The position numbers were made by a program, and so were the translations under genes. 64,000 bases of DNA from Candidatus Bathyarchaeota archaeon A05DMB-2 (GTDB lineage Archaea > Thermoproteota > Bathyarchaeia > Bathyarchaeales > Bathycorpusculaceae): positions 1-64,000 of the forward strand of contig JAAKEZ010000006.1 in assembly GCA_018475625.1 (NCBI GenBank), written 5' to 3'. The notes below the pieces were generated by a model, which was not told where the DNA came from, searched no databases, and saw only the letters and a program-made list of their open reading frames with translations. Shown here piece by piece: positions 1 through 8,919 of the stretch (its first letter is position 1; each line of letters opens with the position of its first letter).

Positions 1-217
1 CGGATTTTTCATTCTCTTTCTCCTATAGTTTGCGAACCAGAGCCCCAGCAAACCCTTACGCAATAATCAATTTTGAAGTACATGTAGGAATAGGATATTG
101 AACCGCGTCTTAAGCAGAAATAGCATAGCTTTGAAAAATAGCTTAAGTTACGAATAGGTTCAGTAACTCCGCCACTTGCACGTGCCGTGCAGAAGATAGA
201 AAAAGGAAGTTGTGAGG

Positions 218-1054
218 TTATTTTGCGTATGCCTCGACTAGGTCGCGTGCTGTGATAATACCTACCAGTTTGTTTCTTATGGCTATGGGCAGTCTTCTAA
301 TTTTCTTAATTGCCATTGTGGCAGCGGCTCTGTGAATGCTTGTTCCTGGAGGAGCAGTGATAAGCGGCGACGAGGCTTCTTTGCCCACCTCTGCGATTAA
401 CTGTTTACCTTTAGCCAGGAAGGCAGTGAGCAGATCTCGCTCCGTAAAAATCCCAAATGGCTTTTCTTTGCTGGTGACTATGACGCTTCCGATGCGTTTC
501 TCTCCCATAATCTTAGCTATTTCGGCTACGGGCGTTTTCTCGTCGGCAGTTACAACTTCCTTAGTCATAAAATCATCGACTTTGACCTCGGTTTCAGGGA
601 CCTCTGGCAGACTCCTAATAAGGTCTGACGCGGTTATGATCCCCACAAGCCTTCCGCTGTCAAAAACCGCAAGCCTGCCTTTCTTCTGAATCATCATCCG
701 AGCAGCTTCCTTTATCTTGGCAGTTGGGCTTATTGTAATGAGTGGATATGACATTACTGCCTCAACTTTTTCCTCCAAAGGGTCTTTTCCCAGAGCCAAA
801 ACTTTGCTGAGCAAGTCCCTTTCAGTGACTATACCCACCGGCGTCGCATACTTCGTAACGATCAGGCTTCCGATATGCTTCTCACCCATGACTCCAGCTG
901 CCTCAGCCATCGACGCTTCAGGAGAGATGGTAGCAACATCTTGGCTCATGATGTGCTTGACTTCTTTGTAACGCGAAAGGTCGCGTAGATATTGCATATA
1001 CGCGCTGTCGAGGACGCTCGGAAACTCTTTTTTCAAGTCTTTAGGTGTCCTCAT
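218..1054 (-). CDS. Four-CBS-domain protein
   Basis: The protein (about 278 residues) is almost wholly four CBS motifs in two pairs, roughly residues 30-88, 96-150, 160-216 and 225-278. Their ends repeat a visible signature: GIVTERDLL, GIITASDLI, GIFTERDLL and GIITARDLV. CBS pairs in characterised proteins bind adenine nucleotides or S-adenosylmethionine and regulate a partner. No catalytic or DNA-binding domain is fused here, so the target is unknown. The ATG at 1054 follows GGGTGAT and is preferred; a TTG three codons upstream is possible. It is transcribed alone, divergently from serS. A family-level call is firm, a specific role is not. Confidence 0.85.
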   Translation of the reverse strand: MRTPKDLKKEFPSVLDSAYMQYLRDLSRYKEVKHIMSQDVATISPEASMAEAAGVMGEKHIGSLIVTKYATPVGIVTERDLLSKVLALGKDPLEEKVEAVMSYPLITISPTAKIKEAARMMIQKKGRLAVFDSGRLVGIITASDLIRSLPEVPETEVKVDDFMTKEVVTADEKTPVAEIAKIMGEKRIGSVIVTSKEKPFGIFTERDLLTAFLAKGKQLIAEVGKEASSPLITAPPGTSIHRAAATMAIKKIRRLPIAIRNKLVGIITARDLVEAYAK

Positions 1055-1132
1055 AAAAATCAATCACCCACTATTAATAGTCGCGATGCCTAATTAAGGC
1101 TTATTTTCCCGCCAGTCAACTCGCGCGCAACA

Positions 1133-1190
1133 TATTTGCCGCTTATTAGTGGTTCGTTGCAGAAAACGATAGAAGGGAGTGGCTTGCCCG
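1133..1190 (-). repeat. Dispersed intergenic element, copy 1
   Basis: This copy keeps the core GTGGTTCGTTGCAGAAA (plus strand) and a shortened right side. It shares the TATTTG.CGC..ATTAG end with the five other copies. It sits in the 327-bp gap between the divergent CBS gene and serS, about 80 bp before the former and 190 bp before the latter. The remainder of the gap holds a TATA-like box for serS and nothing else I can support. Confidence 0.75.
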
Positions 1191-1329
1191 CAGAGCAGAA
1201 GCGTCTTCGACGCTACTTATAGTATAGAAAGGGGTCTAGAAAGAATAGCGCAACAGTTCTAGCTGGAAAGATAGAAGACGCATGGAAATACACAATTAAC
1301 GGTAGGAAATGGACGGAACCGCTCATCGC

Positions 1330-1342
1330 AAGTTTAAATAAT
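1330..1342 (+). promoter_or_regulatory. Putative TATA box of serS
   Basis: AAGTTTAAATAAT lies about 40-50 bp before the serS start, the spacing expected for an archaeal TATA box serving a short-leader mRNA. No Shine-Dalgarno is visible at serS, which agrees with a short leader. Confidence 0.5.
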
Positions 1343-1381
1343 CATGCAAATCTAAAATTACAGAGCATCGTCGTGAATACA

Positions 1382-2671
1382 ATGTTGGACATCAAACTTA
1401 TCCGGGAAAACCCTCAGTTCGTGAAGGAAAACTTGGCCAAGAGAGGAAACCTTGAAAACGACACAATGCTTGATGAACTCATCAGGGTTGACAGGGAATG
1501 GCGACAAAACCTAACAAAACTCAACGACCTTCGCCACGAAAGAAAACTCGTAACTATCGAAATCGCCAAACTAAAAAAAGCAAGGAAAAACGCCGCTGAA
1601 GAAGTTAACAAAGCAAAAGCAATAGACGCCGAAATCTCTACTATCGAAAAACAAGTCGCCGAGCAGGAAGAGAAAACACGTGATTACCTGATGCGGCTAC
1701 CGAACCTGCTTCATGAAACCGTGCCGTTCGGAAAAGACGAAAGCGATAATGTGCAAATCAGAACATGGGGCAAACCAGCAAAATTCAGCTTCCCAGCAAA
1801 AAACCACATCGACCTAGCCGTAAACTTGGACATAGTTGACGTTGAAAGAGCAAGCAAAGTTGCTGGCGCAAGGTTCTTCTTCCTAAAAGGAAAAGGCGTT
1901 CTCTTAGACATAGCGCTGATGAACTTCGCCATGGAAGAACTCGTGAACAAAGGCTACCAACCCGTGGAACCGCCATACCTAATGAAACGAGAACCCTACG
2001 AAGGAGTCACAGCACTCAGCGATTTCGGGGATGTGCTTTATAAAATCGAGAACGAAGACCTGTACCTAATCGCCACATCGGAACATCCCATGGCAGCTAT
2101 GTACATGAACGAAGTCTTCAAAGAAGAGGATCTGCCGCTTAAGCTTGCAGGAGTAAGTGCATGCTTCAGGAAAGAAGCTGGGGCTCACGGCAAAGACACA
2201 CGTGGTATATTTCGAACCCACCAGTTTAACAAGATAGAACAGTTCATCTTCTGCACGCCAGAACAGTCTTGGCAGCTTCACGAAGAACTTCTTCAAAACG
2301 CGGAAGACCTTGTCCAGAAACTTGGCCTGCCTTACCGCGTTGTCAACGTGTGCACAGGCGACATCGGCACAGTAGCAGCCAAAAAATACGATATCGAGGC
2401 GTGGATGCCAGCGCAAAACTCATACCGAGAAATCATCTCATGCAGTAACTGCACCGACTACCAAGCTAGACGATTAAACATAAGATACAGAGAAAAAGAA
2501 GGGGCACCCACAAAGGGCTTCGTGCACACTTTGAACTCAACCGCCATAGCCACTGGCAGAACCATCGTCGCATTATTGGAGAACTATCAGCAAGAAGACG
2601 GCACAATCACGGTTCCTGAAGCGCTGCGAAAATACATGGGCAGCATCCAGAAGATAAGCCCTCAGCGGTAA
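1382..2671 (+). CDS. serS: Serine--tRNA ligase
   Basis: Cytosolic class II synthetase that charges tRNA-Ser (and tRNA-Sec where present). The first 100 residues contain the long charged antiparallel coiled-coil arm typical of SerRS (rich in K/E around residues 30-100). The catalytic core follows, with motif 2 around FRKEAGAHGKDTRGIFR and motif 3 around TAIATGRTIVALLENY. Length (about 429 residues) is normal for the common, non-methanogen type of SerRS. I chose ATG 1382 because family members start MLDIKLIRENP; an in-frame GTG at 1373 adds three residues. It precedes rps3ae in the same direction with a 50-bp gap. Confidence 0.95.
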   Translation: MLDIKLIRENPQFVKENLAKRGNLENDTMLDELIRVDREWRQNLTKLNDLRHERKLVTIEIAKLKKARKNAAEEVNKAKAIDAEISTIEKQVAEQEEKTRDYLMRLPNLLHETVPFGKDESDNVQIRTWGKPAKFSFPAKNHIDLAVNLDIVDVERASKVAGARFFFLKGKGVLLDIALMNFAMEELVNKGYQPVEPPYLMKREPYEGVTALSDFGDVLYKIENEDLYLIATSEHPMAAMYMNEVFKEEDLPLKLAGVSACFRKEAGAHGKDTRGIFRTHQFNKIEQFIFCTPEQSWQLHEELLQNAEDLVQKLGLPYRVVNVCTGDIGTVAAKKYDIEAWMPAQNSYREIISCSNCTDYQARRLNIRYREKEGAPTKGFVHTLNSTAIATGRTIVALLENYQQEDGTITVPEALRKYMGSIQKISPQR

Positions 2672-2674
2672 ACA

Positions 2675-2685
2675 TTTATTTATAT
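2675..2685 (+). promoter_or_regulatory. Putative TATA box of rps3ae
   Basis: TTTATTTATAT directly after the serS stop, about 40 bp before the GTG start of rps3ae. This suggests rps3ae has its own promoter as well as any read-through from serS. Confidence 0.45.
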
Positions 2686-2721
2686 CCCCGAGAATGATGA
2701 AGGCGCATTCGGAGGATCAAC

Positions 2722-3336
2722 GTGTCTTCAAAAGCAAAGCATTTACGCGATAAGTGGCGAGGAAAAGCATGGTACATGGTGATAGCGCCGCCTTTCTTCG
2801 GAAACGTCGAGTTAGGCGCAGTGCCAGCGGAAGAACCCGAACAGCTAATTGGAAGAGTTGTCGAAGCAACGCTCTATGACATAACAGGGGACTTTTCCCA
2901 CCAATACTTGAAAATGTTCTTCCAAATCAGCGAAATCGAAGGCAAAACCGCTCTCACGCTGTTCAAAGGACACGAATACAGTCGTGACTACCTTCGCAGC
3001 CTTGTGCGGAGACGAACCACGAAGGTTGATGGACTTTTCAACTTGACCACCAAAGACGGCTACAAATTGAGAATTGCAGTGTCAGCCCTCACCCTTTCAC
3101 GGATAAAGACATCTCAGGAGAAGCTTATCCGCGACATCATGGAGAAAATTACCACTGAAAAAGCGTCCACGCTGAACCTGGACAGTTTTGTGCAAGAAAT
3201 GGTGCTTGGGAAAATAGCTTCCGACGTTTACAACCAAGCTAAAAAAATTGCACCGCTTAGACATGTGGGCATAAGAAAATCTAAGCTGATAGCGCAGCCA
3301 GCACAGATGCCGGTGCAAGAAGCGAAAGCAGCTTAA
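2722..3336 (+). CDS. rps3ae: 30S ribosomal protein S3Ae (eS1)
   Basis: Ribosomal small-subunit protein found only in archaea and eukaryotes (eS1 family), acting at the mRNA exit/platform region. The 204-residue sequence carries the family's basic N-terminus (KHLRDKWRGKAWY), the segment IGRVVEATLYDITGDFS, and RRRTTKVDG. Length is typical for archaeal eS1. The GTG start at 2722 follows GGAGGATC at good spacing. It lies downstream of serS and 113 bp before moaE. Confidence 0.95.
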   Translation: MSSKAKHLRDKWRGKAWYMVIAPPFFGNVELGAVPAEEPEQLIGRVVEATLYDITGDFSHQYLKMFFQISEIEGKTALTLFKGHEYSRDYLRSLVRRRTTKVDGLFNLTTKDGYKLRIAVSALTLSRIKTSQEKLIRDIMEKITTEKASTLNLDSFVQEMVLGKIASDVYNQAKKIAPLRHVGIRKSKLIAQPAQMPVQEAKAA

Positions 3337-3449
3337 CACGCTGGAGCCAGCGTTTCACTATTTCTTTATTGTTTATGCGAAACGCCTTTAGAGAAGTAAC
3401 TGCTTACAAGTAAATAAGTTCTTCAATAAACTGCAGAAGGTGAAAAACT

Positions 3450-3914
3450 TTGATCCAGCATGCAGGTGTCCATGAAAAAGGGACATTTTCCGTCTCAGAC
3501 GTGATAAACAACACCAAAAAAAGCCCGAACTTCGGCAAAGCAGGAGCCATAGCTCTTTTCATCGGAGTAGCTCGCGGCGAAACCCTGCAAGGGGAAAAAG
3601 TGGAGAAACTCACGTTGGAAGCATATGAGGAGAAAGCCAACGAGGTTCTCAAAAAAATCTGCACGGACCTATCCAAAAAACCTGGCATAGTTGATGTCCA
3701 GATTCACCATTTGCTCGGCGAATTCAAAGTTGGCGAAGACTTAGTGTACGTTTCTGTTGCGGGTTCACATCGAACGGATGTTTTTCCAGTTTTGCAGGAA
3801 GCCGTGGAGCGGTACAAGAGCGAAGTGCCTGTGTTCAAAAAAGAACGCACAATCAACGCGAAAGGCACAAGCAGCGAATATTGGGTTTCAGAAAGAAAAA
3901 GCCACACACCGTAA
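3450..3914 (+). CDS. moaE: Molybdopterin synthase catalytic subunit (MoaE)
   Basis: MoaE inserts the dithiolene sulfurs into precursor Z to make molybdopterin, taking sulfur from the C-terminus of MoaD. The 154-residue protein shows MoaE hallmarks: GAIALFIGVARG near residue 30, LEAYEEKA, the VSVAGSHR segment (residues about 108-115) and the active-site lysine region VPVFKKERT. No moaD or other moa gene is in the window, so the sulfur carrier must be elsewhere. The TTG start at 3450 is preceded by AAGGTGAA. It is followed 75 bp later by cofD on the same strand. Confidence 0.9.
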   Translation: MIQHAGVHEKGTFSVSDVINNTKKSPNFGKAGAIALFIGVARGETLQGEKVEKLTLEAYEEKANEVLKKICTDLSKKPGIVDVQIHHLLGEFKVGEDLVYVSVAGSHRTDVFPVLQEAVERYKSEVPVFKKERTINAKGTSSEYWVSERKSHTP

Positions 3915-3989
3915 CAAGGAAATCACGTGGCGTTCGAGTCGAAATTTCCTTAAATGCTTTGAGCACATGGCTTTTGAGAGTGGAAAACT

Positions 3990-4907
3990 GTGATTACAGC
4001 TTTGGCAGGTGGGGTTGGAGCAGCCAGATTTCTCACAGGACTCGTGAAGCTTGTTGACGAAAAGGACTTATCAGTGATCGTAAACACGGGCGACGACATA
4101 GAACTTTTCGGCTTACACATAAGCCCAGACTTGGACATCGTCACGTACACGTTGGCAGGAGTCGTTGATGAGGAGAAAGGTTGGGGATTCAAAGGCGACA
4201 CTTTCCAGTGCCTCGAAACGCTGAAGAAAATGGGCGGCGAATCTTGGTTTGCTCTGGGCGACAGAGATTTGGCGACGCATATATTTCGGACAAGTCTGCT
4301 GAACAGGGGCTGGAAGCTTTCCGAGGTTACCGCGAAAATAACTGGGGCTTTTGGTCTTGACGTGAGGATTCTGCCCATGACGGATGACAAGTTTGAAACT
4401 CGAATCATCACGGCGGAAGGTTCGGTTCATTTTGAAGAGTACTTCGTTAGAAACGGTTCAAGGGATGACGTGTTGGATGTCGAATTTTTCGGAGCGGACA
4501 CTGCAAAACCTGCTGTTGGTGTGCTGGAAGCGATTATGGATGCTGAGTTGGTGATTGTTTGCCCCAGCAACCCTGTGGTCAGCATCGGCACGATTTTGGC
4601 TGTTGACGGAGTTAGAGACGCTTTGCGACACACAGAGGCGAGAAAAGTAGCGATAACTCCGATTGTTGCTGGTGCGCCGATTAAAGGTCCAGCGGACAAG
4701 ATTATGTGGGGTTTGGGGCTTGAGGTTTCCGCGTTCGCGGTGGCGAAGCTTTACGCTGACTTCTTGGACATTTTCGTTTTGGATGCTGTGGATGCTGCAG
4801 AGAAGAGTAGGATTGAGAGGTTGGGGATTGAGGTTAAAGTTGCTAACACTTTGATGAAGAGTTTGGAGGACAAGGTTGCGTTGGCTAGGGTGGTTCTAGG
4901 TAACTGA
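3990..4907 (+). CDS. cofD: 2-phospho-L-lactate transferase (CofD)
   Basis: CofD joins the lactyl-phosphate (or phosphoenolpyruvyl) moiety from the guanylylated precursor to the deazaflavin Fo, giving F420-0 (or its dehydro form). The N-terminus ITALAGGVGAARFLTGL is the family's nucleotide/Fo-binding signature, followed by VNTGDDIELFGLHISPDLD and, near residue 190, PSNPVVSIGTILA. Length of 305 residues is normal. The start is GTG at 3990. Together with the CofE-family gene near 28.7 kb it indicates F420 synthesis, though the two genes are not adjacent. Confidence 0.95.
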   Translation: MITALAGGVGAARFLTGLVKLVDEKDLSVIVNTGDDIELFGLHISPDLDIVTYTLAGVVDEEKGWGFKGDTFQCLETLKKMGGESWFALGDRDLATHIFRTSLLNRGWKLSEVTAKITGAFGLDVRILPMTDDKFETRIITAEGSVHFEEYFVRNGSRDDVLDVEFFGADTAKPAVGVLEAIMDAELVIVCPSNPVVSIGTILAVDGVRDALRHTEARKVAITPIVAGAPIKGPADKIMWGLGLEVSAFAVAKLYADFLDIFVLDAVDAAEKSRIERLGIEVKVANTLMKSLEDKVALARVVLGN

Positions 4908-5302
4908 CTATATAGGCTAAATTGGCTTCTATATAATATGTGGAGATTCTAAATAAGATGGAGCGGATTAAAGTGGTACCTGGAGATTGAAATGCAGCGA
5001 CTAAAAGCAACGAAGAAGAAAGCGGCTAACACAAACACGGGGCTGTGGTATTTCATTCATGTGTGAAACGGTTTGACGAGGAGATTTATGTGGTGGTCAG
5101 GGTTATTGAAGATAAGAGGAAAGGAAAGGAACAGGTTCACGTGGATGGGATGAACCTTGTGGATTGGTTTTTGGCTATTGACGCATGTTTGGCGTAACAA
5201 TCAGCAGCACAGACAAAATCATTCAGTACCTGTTCGTGCTATAAGAGAAGGGTTATATGTGAACCATTCTAAATAGGTAGGTAAAGACGGAGATGCGCTT
5301 GG
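4908..5302. other. Gene-poor gap with a possible broken short ORF
   Basis: This 395-bp stretch lies between cofD and the PhoU-like gene. It holds two abutting short plus-strand frames, 4992-5066 (24 residues, ending LWYFIHV) and, one frame over, up to a stop at 5197 (ending WFLAIDACLA). Read together with a frameshift near 5060 they would make about 68 residues. I recognise neither. AT-rich sequence just before 5303 may contain the promoter for the next gene. Confidence 0.3.
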
Positions 5303-5971
5303 ATGGAAAAAAGAAGCTATGGTTGGTTTGAGAAACGCCGTAGAACAAAAGGGCTGGAACTAGCCCATGAACAGATAACAAAAGCCTTTGACACAGTGAC
5401 GTGGCTCAACAAAGCCATGAAAAGTTTTTCAGAAGGCAACGTTAAGGAAGCCAAGAAGTACATCGAGAACCTGTACAAGGCGGAAGAAGAAGTGGACCGT
5501 TTGCGTACGGACGTTTTCATGGAACTCTCCAAAGGTGCAGCGTTGGTGGCGGATTACCGGGAAGACTTGCTGCATCTCGTGAAAAGACTGGATACGCTTG
5601 CGGACCACACCAAAGACGCTGCACGCTGTTTGGAGATGTTGGGAGAAGCGAAAATCCCTGAGGAGTTGTGTGCTAAAACCGTTTACATGACTTCAAGGCT
5701 GGTGGATACTGCTCAGACTTTGCGCAGCAGCATCGAGAAGATATCTTTCAACCCTTCTGAAGCGATTGAGCAGGCAAAGAAGGTGGGAGAAATTGAGCAC
5801 GATATCGATGCGGAGTACCTTAAAGCGAAGGCGTTGTTCGTCAAATATGGAGAACAAGTCAACTGTGGAACCATGGTCATATTCGACGACTTAATCGAGT
5901 TCATCGAACATGCTGCGGACATGTGCGCGGACACTGCAGACTATATTCTTGTGCTCTCAAGCAGAGAATAA
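5303..5971 (+). CDS. PhoU-like DUF47 family protein
   Basis: A soluble, all-helical 222-residue protein of the DUF47/TIGR00153 family, which shares the PhoU fold. Features seen are the N-terminal WFEKRRR segment, and acidic helices such as LYKAEEEVDRLR and IEHDIDAEY, matching the family's metal-binding acidic repeats. DUF47 genes in other genomes usually pair with a PiT-type phosphate transporter; no transporter is adjacent here. Function is inferred to be phosphate-related regulation or a chaperone for a transporter encoded elsewhere. Confidence 0.85.
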   Translation: MEKRSYGWFEKRRRTKGLELAHEQITKAFDTVTWLNKAMKSFSEGNVKEAKKYIENLYKAEEEVDRLRTDVFMELSKGAALVADYREDLLHLVKRLDTLADHTKDAARCLEMLGEAKIPEELCAKTVYMTSRLVDTAQTLRSSIEKISFNPSEAIEQAKKVGEIEHDIDAEYLKAKALFVKYGEQVNCGTMVIFDDLIEFIEHAADMCADTADYILVLSSRE

Positions 5972-5977
5972 CCATCG

Positions 5978-6006
5978 TTTACACCTTTTTTCAGTTCTTT
6001 TTTGAG
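5978..6006 (+). terminator. T-rich termination signal after PhoU-like gene
   Basis: CACCTTTTTTCAG and GTTCTTTTTTGAG follow the stop within 40 bp. Consecutive T-runs of five or more on the coding strand are the usual archaeal termination signal. Confidence 0.45.
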
Positions 6007-6469
6007 TACAATTTTTCTGCATGCGATTTTGACTTACACCCCCATAAGTAGCTTCAACTGATGATTAGGCTAGTGCTGGTGAGCTTCTGGGAGCAGTCGA
6101 TGGCTCCATTATATTAAGAAACTTATAATTCAAAAAAGGTTGGATACTTAGTGCTTAGAAGTATAAAATTATTTTTTTTATCAAAGGGTTCTCGTAAAGG
6201 CTTGTTGACTAAACCTCAGTAAAGATTTCTTAAAGGAACCCAAGTTTATGTTTACCTATGTCTTGGGAGTATGAGTGAAAGTACATTATTCTATGCTTTG
6301 TGACTCTTGACGATTCCGTTGATTTGAGCGGAACGTGCCTCTTTTTGGTATTAAGTGTTGCGCCTCGGAAAACTGCCGTTCTGAGGACTTGCTTAAGGGT
6401 TTTTCTTGCATGAAGGCTAAACTTCCGTGTGAACTACGTGTTCGTTTTCGCTGTTTGATGGTTGCTGGA
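6007..6469. other. Gap of about 460 bp without a supported gene
   Basis: AT-rich sequence between the PhoU-like gene and a convergent secreted-protein gene. The only structure I see is a weak stem CCCAAG (6239-6244) with CTTGGG (6262-6267) across a 17-nt loop. A plus-strand open frame at 6335-6805 runs antisense to the secreted protein and has no recognisable features. Confidence 0.4.
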
Positions 6470-6904
6470 TTATTCTACAGTGCTTGCTGTTATACTCAGC
6501 TCTGCGCTTGGAACCACCAGAATCCACCAGTCGAGCGCTTTGAACGAGTCGTTATAGTACACTACAAGCCGCGCTATCGAATTGACGGTTGCGTTGGCTG
6601 GAACGTTGCCATTCCACGTCAAGGTCTTGGAATTTCCAGGTTTCAGTGTAAGGTTTATTGCCGTTCCGGTTTGAGACCACGAGTCGCCTTCAAAAGCGAT
6701 GTTTATGCTCCAGTTGCCTTCAGTTTTTCCCGTGTTCTTGAACGTGATTTTAACTGTGAACGCGTCGCCTGGCGCTTTTTTCACCACGCCGTTATCGTCG
6801 CTTGAGCAGGTCAGCGTGCTGCTTGCGTTTGTTGTCGAAAAGTTAACGACTAGAACTGCGAGCATGATTGCCAGTAATAGTAGAGCGTACTTTTTTCTTG
6901 CCAC
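6470..6904 (-). CDS. Small secreted/membrane-anchored protein with a NEW3/CARDB-like beta domain
   Basis: About 144 residues with a hydrophobic N-terminal segment (YALLLLAIMLAVLVV) serving as signal peptide or anchor. The rest is a single beta-rich extracellular domain with APGDAFTVKITFKNTGKTEG and NLTLKPGNSKTLTW, which reads like CARDB or NPCBM-associated NEW3 folds, usually found in archaeal surface proteins. Several N-x-S/T sites suggest glycosylation. The start is uncertain: GTG 6904 gives a clean signal sequence, TTG 6928 adds eight charged residues. No enzyme domain is present. Likely a minor surface or adhesion component. Confidence 0.6.
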   Translation of the reverse strand: MARKKYALLLLAIMLAVLVVNFSTTNASSTLTCSSDDNGVVKKAPGDAFTVKITFKNTGKTEGNWSINIAFEGDSWSQTGTAINLTLKPGNSKTLTWNGNVPANATVNSIARLVVYYNDSFKALDWWILVVPSAELSITASTVE

Positions 6905-7001
6905 TTCCTTTTCCAACTCCTTTCTCAAACACTTACGCGTGCACTAAGTTATATTCATTCTGAAAATAAATTCTATAAAACAGTTAAAGAAGAAAAACAA
7001 G

Positions 7002-8321
7002 CTACGGCGTCAATCTGGACCTGTCTCTTGGGTAAAGCGTCACTTCGCGGATGTTCTTTTTCCCAGTCAAAATCATGGTAAGCCGTTCCAGCCCGATTGC
7101 CCAGCCCGCGTGAGGCGGCATTCCATAATCAAAAGCTTGAAGATGATACTTGAACGCTTCCGGGTTTAAACCCTGCTCCTTCAAACGATTCACGAGGAGG
7201 GCTTTGTCGGCGATGCGGGTTCCACCCGAAACCAGTTCAATCCAGCGCCACATCAAATCAAATCCCTCGCAGAGTTCAGGTTTGTCCTCCCGCGGTTTTA
7301 TGTAAAAAGCCTTCGAATGAGTCGGCCAATCAGTAATGAAATAGAAGTGGGGATACCGCTTGCCCAGAACTCTGAAAGCCTCGGTTGGTATGTCTTCGCC
7401 CCATGGCACTTCCACGCCTTTTTTTTTCAAGTCGCGGAGCACCTCGTCGTAAGTCAACTGCTTGAAAGGCAATGTGGGCACCTCAACCTTGTGCTTGAGT
7501 AATGCTAACTCGTTGGAGCATTTTTCGTTCACTACTTTGCATGCGTGTTGTATTGTATGTTCAAGGAGCTCCATAACGCCTTTGGCATCCGTGAACGCTT
7601 GTTCGATGTCGACTGAAACGAACTCGCTCAGGTGTCTGCGTGTGTGCGAGGCTTCAGCCCTGAAGAATGGTCCAACTTCAAAAACTTTTTCGAGGCTCAT
7701 CACAAGCTGTTCCTTGTACAGTTGCGGGCTCTGGGCGAGAAACGCTTTTTCGCCGAAGTAGTCCATGGTGAACAGTGCTGCACCGCCTTCGGTTGCTGAG
7801 GCGATGATTCTGGGCGTGTGAATTTCCAAGAAACCTTTTTCGAACAGGAAGTCGCGTATTGCCGCAAGGGCGTGATGTTGAATCTTGAATACTGCAAGGT
7901 TTTGTTCTTGACAGAGGTCCAGCGCTCTCGCGTCCAAACGGGCTTCGATGAGTGCTGGTGTTTTGCCTGTGATGTCTATGGGCAATTGCTCGGTGGCTGT
8001 GCTGAAAATTTTTATCTCGTTCGGCATTACTTCGATGCCTCTTGGCGTCATGTTGGTCTTTTTCACGGTGCCTTTCACGCCGATGCTGAAGCGCTTCTGC
8101 AGCGTATCGGACTTCGACAACACTTCGAGGCTGACCTTTTTCTTTGGGATGGTAATTTGGATGGTGCCTTCCCTGTCCTGAAGTATAACGAAGCGGATTC
8201 CACCTAGGTCGCGTATTTCTTGAACCCAGCCCATGAGCGTGATCTCTTGCCCATCCATTTCAGGCGTAACGTTCATGGAATACGCTGTTCTAACCCAGTC
8301 GCCTAAAGCATCCAACTTCAT
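7002..8321 (-). CDS. aspS: Aspartate--tRNA ligase, archaeal type
   Basis: Class II synthetase of 439 residues that charges tRNA-Asp, and tRNA-Asn if non-discriminating. It has an N-terminal OB-fold anticodon domain (residues 15-105, with LMGWVQEIRDLGGIRF), then the catalytic domain. Motif 2 is around FFRAEASHTRRHLSEF, and motif 3 is at the C-terminus (AIGLERLTMILTGKKNIREV, ending YPRDRSRLTP). The length and missing bacterial insertion domain mark the archaeal/eukaryotic type. Whether it also serves tRNA-Asn cannot be read from sequence alone. It follows the KH-protein gene by 17 bp, so the two are probably co-transcribed. Confidence 0.95.
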   Translation of the reverse strand: MKLDALGDWVRTAYSMNVTPEMDGQEITLMGWVQEIRDLGGIRFVILQDREGTIQITIPKKKVSLEVLSKSDTLQKRFSIGVKGTVKKTNMTPRGIEVMPNEIKIFSTATEQLPIDITGKTPALIEARLDARALDLCQEQNLAVFKIQHHALAAIRDFLFEKGFLEIHTPRIIASATEGGAALFTMDYFGEKAFLAQSPQLYKEQLVMSLEKVFEVGPFFRAEASHTRRHLSEFVSVDIEQAFTDAKGVMELLEHTIQHACKVVNEKCSNELALLKHKVEVPTLPFKQLTYDEVLRDLKKKGVEVPWGEDIPTEAFRVLGKRYPHFYFITDWPTHSKAFYIKPREDKPELCEGFDLMWRWIELVSGGTRIADKALLVNRLKEQGLNPEAFKYHLQAFDYGMPPHAGWAIGLERLTMILTGKKNIREVTLYPRDRSRLTP

Positions 8322-8338
8322 GAGTCCTGTGCGCTCCT

Positions 8339-8848
8339 TCAGTCAGCAAACTCGACGCGTAACGACATTTTACGTACTTTACGAGCGATTTCCTTTAAAG
8401 CCTTCAGGTCGAAGGGCAACGGGGCGCCACGCTTTTTCTTTAAAATTACCCGGGTTTCGGTGGAACCGTCAGGCAACCATATCGTGTTGATGGTTAGTAT
8501 GCTGAGAGGCATGAACAGGTCTTCGAGGAACTTGCGGTCGTCAACCCCGTATTCCAAGACGCGCACGGATTTGTTGGTTTCATCACCTATCGCTTTGATG
8601 ATTTTGCCGCCGTAGCCTAAAAGTCGAGGCACATCGCCGTGTCCGACGATTATGGCTAAAGTCTTCTCGACACTGACCGCCTTGTAAAAGCAGACGTTTT
8701 GGAGGGACGGATACTTTTCTTCAAGAGACAGCAGCAAGCGAGCTATTCTCAGGTCTAACTCGCTTATTTCGCCAGCTTTGACTTTTGCTGAACATTTTTG
8801 GCACAGTATGCCGCTCTTTAGACAGAAGCTACATAGTTCGGTCTTCAT
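8339..8848 (-). CDS. Zinc-ribbon plus KH-domain RNA-binding protein (NusA-like)
   Basis: A 169-residue protein with an N-terminal zinc ribbon (CSFCLKSGILCQKC, residues 6-19) and a KH-like core with the GXXG loop LLGYGGKIIKAIG near residue 100. This matches archaeal proteins annotated as NusA-like or KH-domain transcription factors. It probably binds RNA in transcription or translation, but the target is unknown. It is immediately upstream of aspS on the same strand. The call rests on visible motifs; a specific gene name is not justified. Confidence 0.7.
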   Translation of the reverse strand: MKTELCSFCLKSGILCQKCSAKVKAGEISELDLRIARLLLSLEEKYPSLQNVCFYKAVSVEKTLAIIVGHGDVPRLLGYGGKIIKAIGDETNKSVRVLEYGVDDRKFLEDLFMPLSILTINTIWLPDGSTETRVILKKKRGAPLPFDLKALKEIARKVRKMSLRVEFAD

Positions 8849-8919
8849 TTTAGGGAAGGCGCCCTCCCGCTAAACATAAGGGGAGCAGCTGCGCGGTGCT
8901 TAAGGTTGGAAGTGCCAGT

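Noticed and set aside
1-217. Gene content of the left edge.
   Set aside because: No supported frame or RNA; only an AT-rich tail of the CBS gene region with a faint, unconvincing match to the dispersed element.
6335-6805. Plus-strand frame of 156 residues opposite the small secreted protein.
   Set aside because: No recognisable motif, while the minus-strand protein has a clean signal peptide and beta domain. Treated as antisense shadow.
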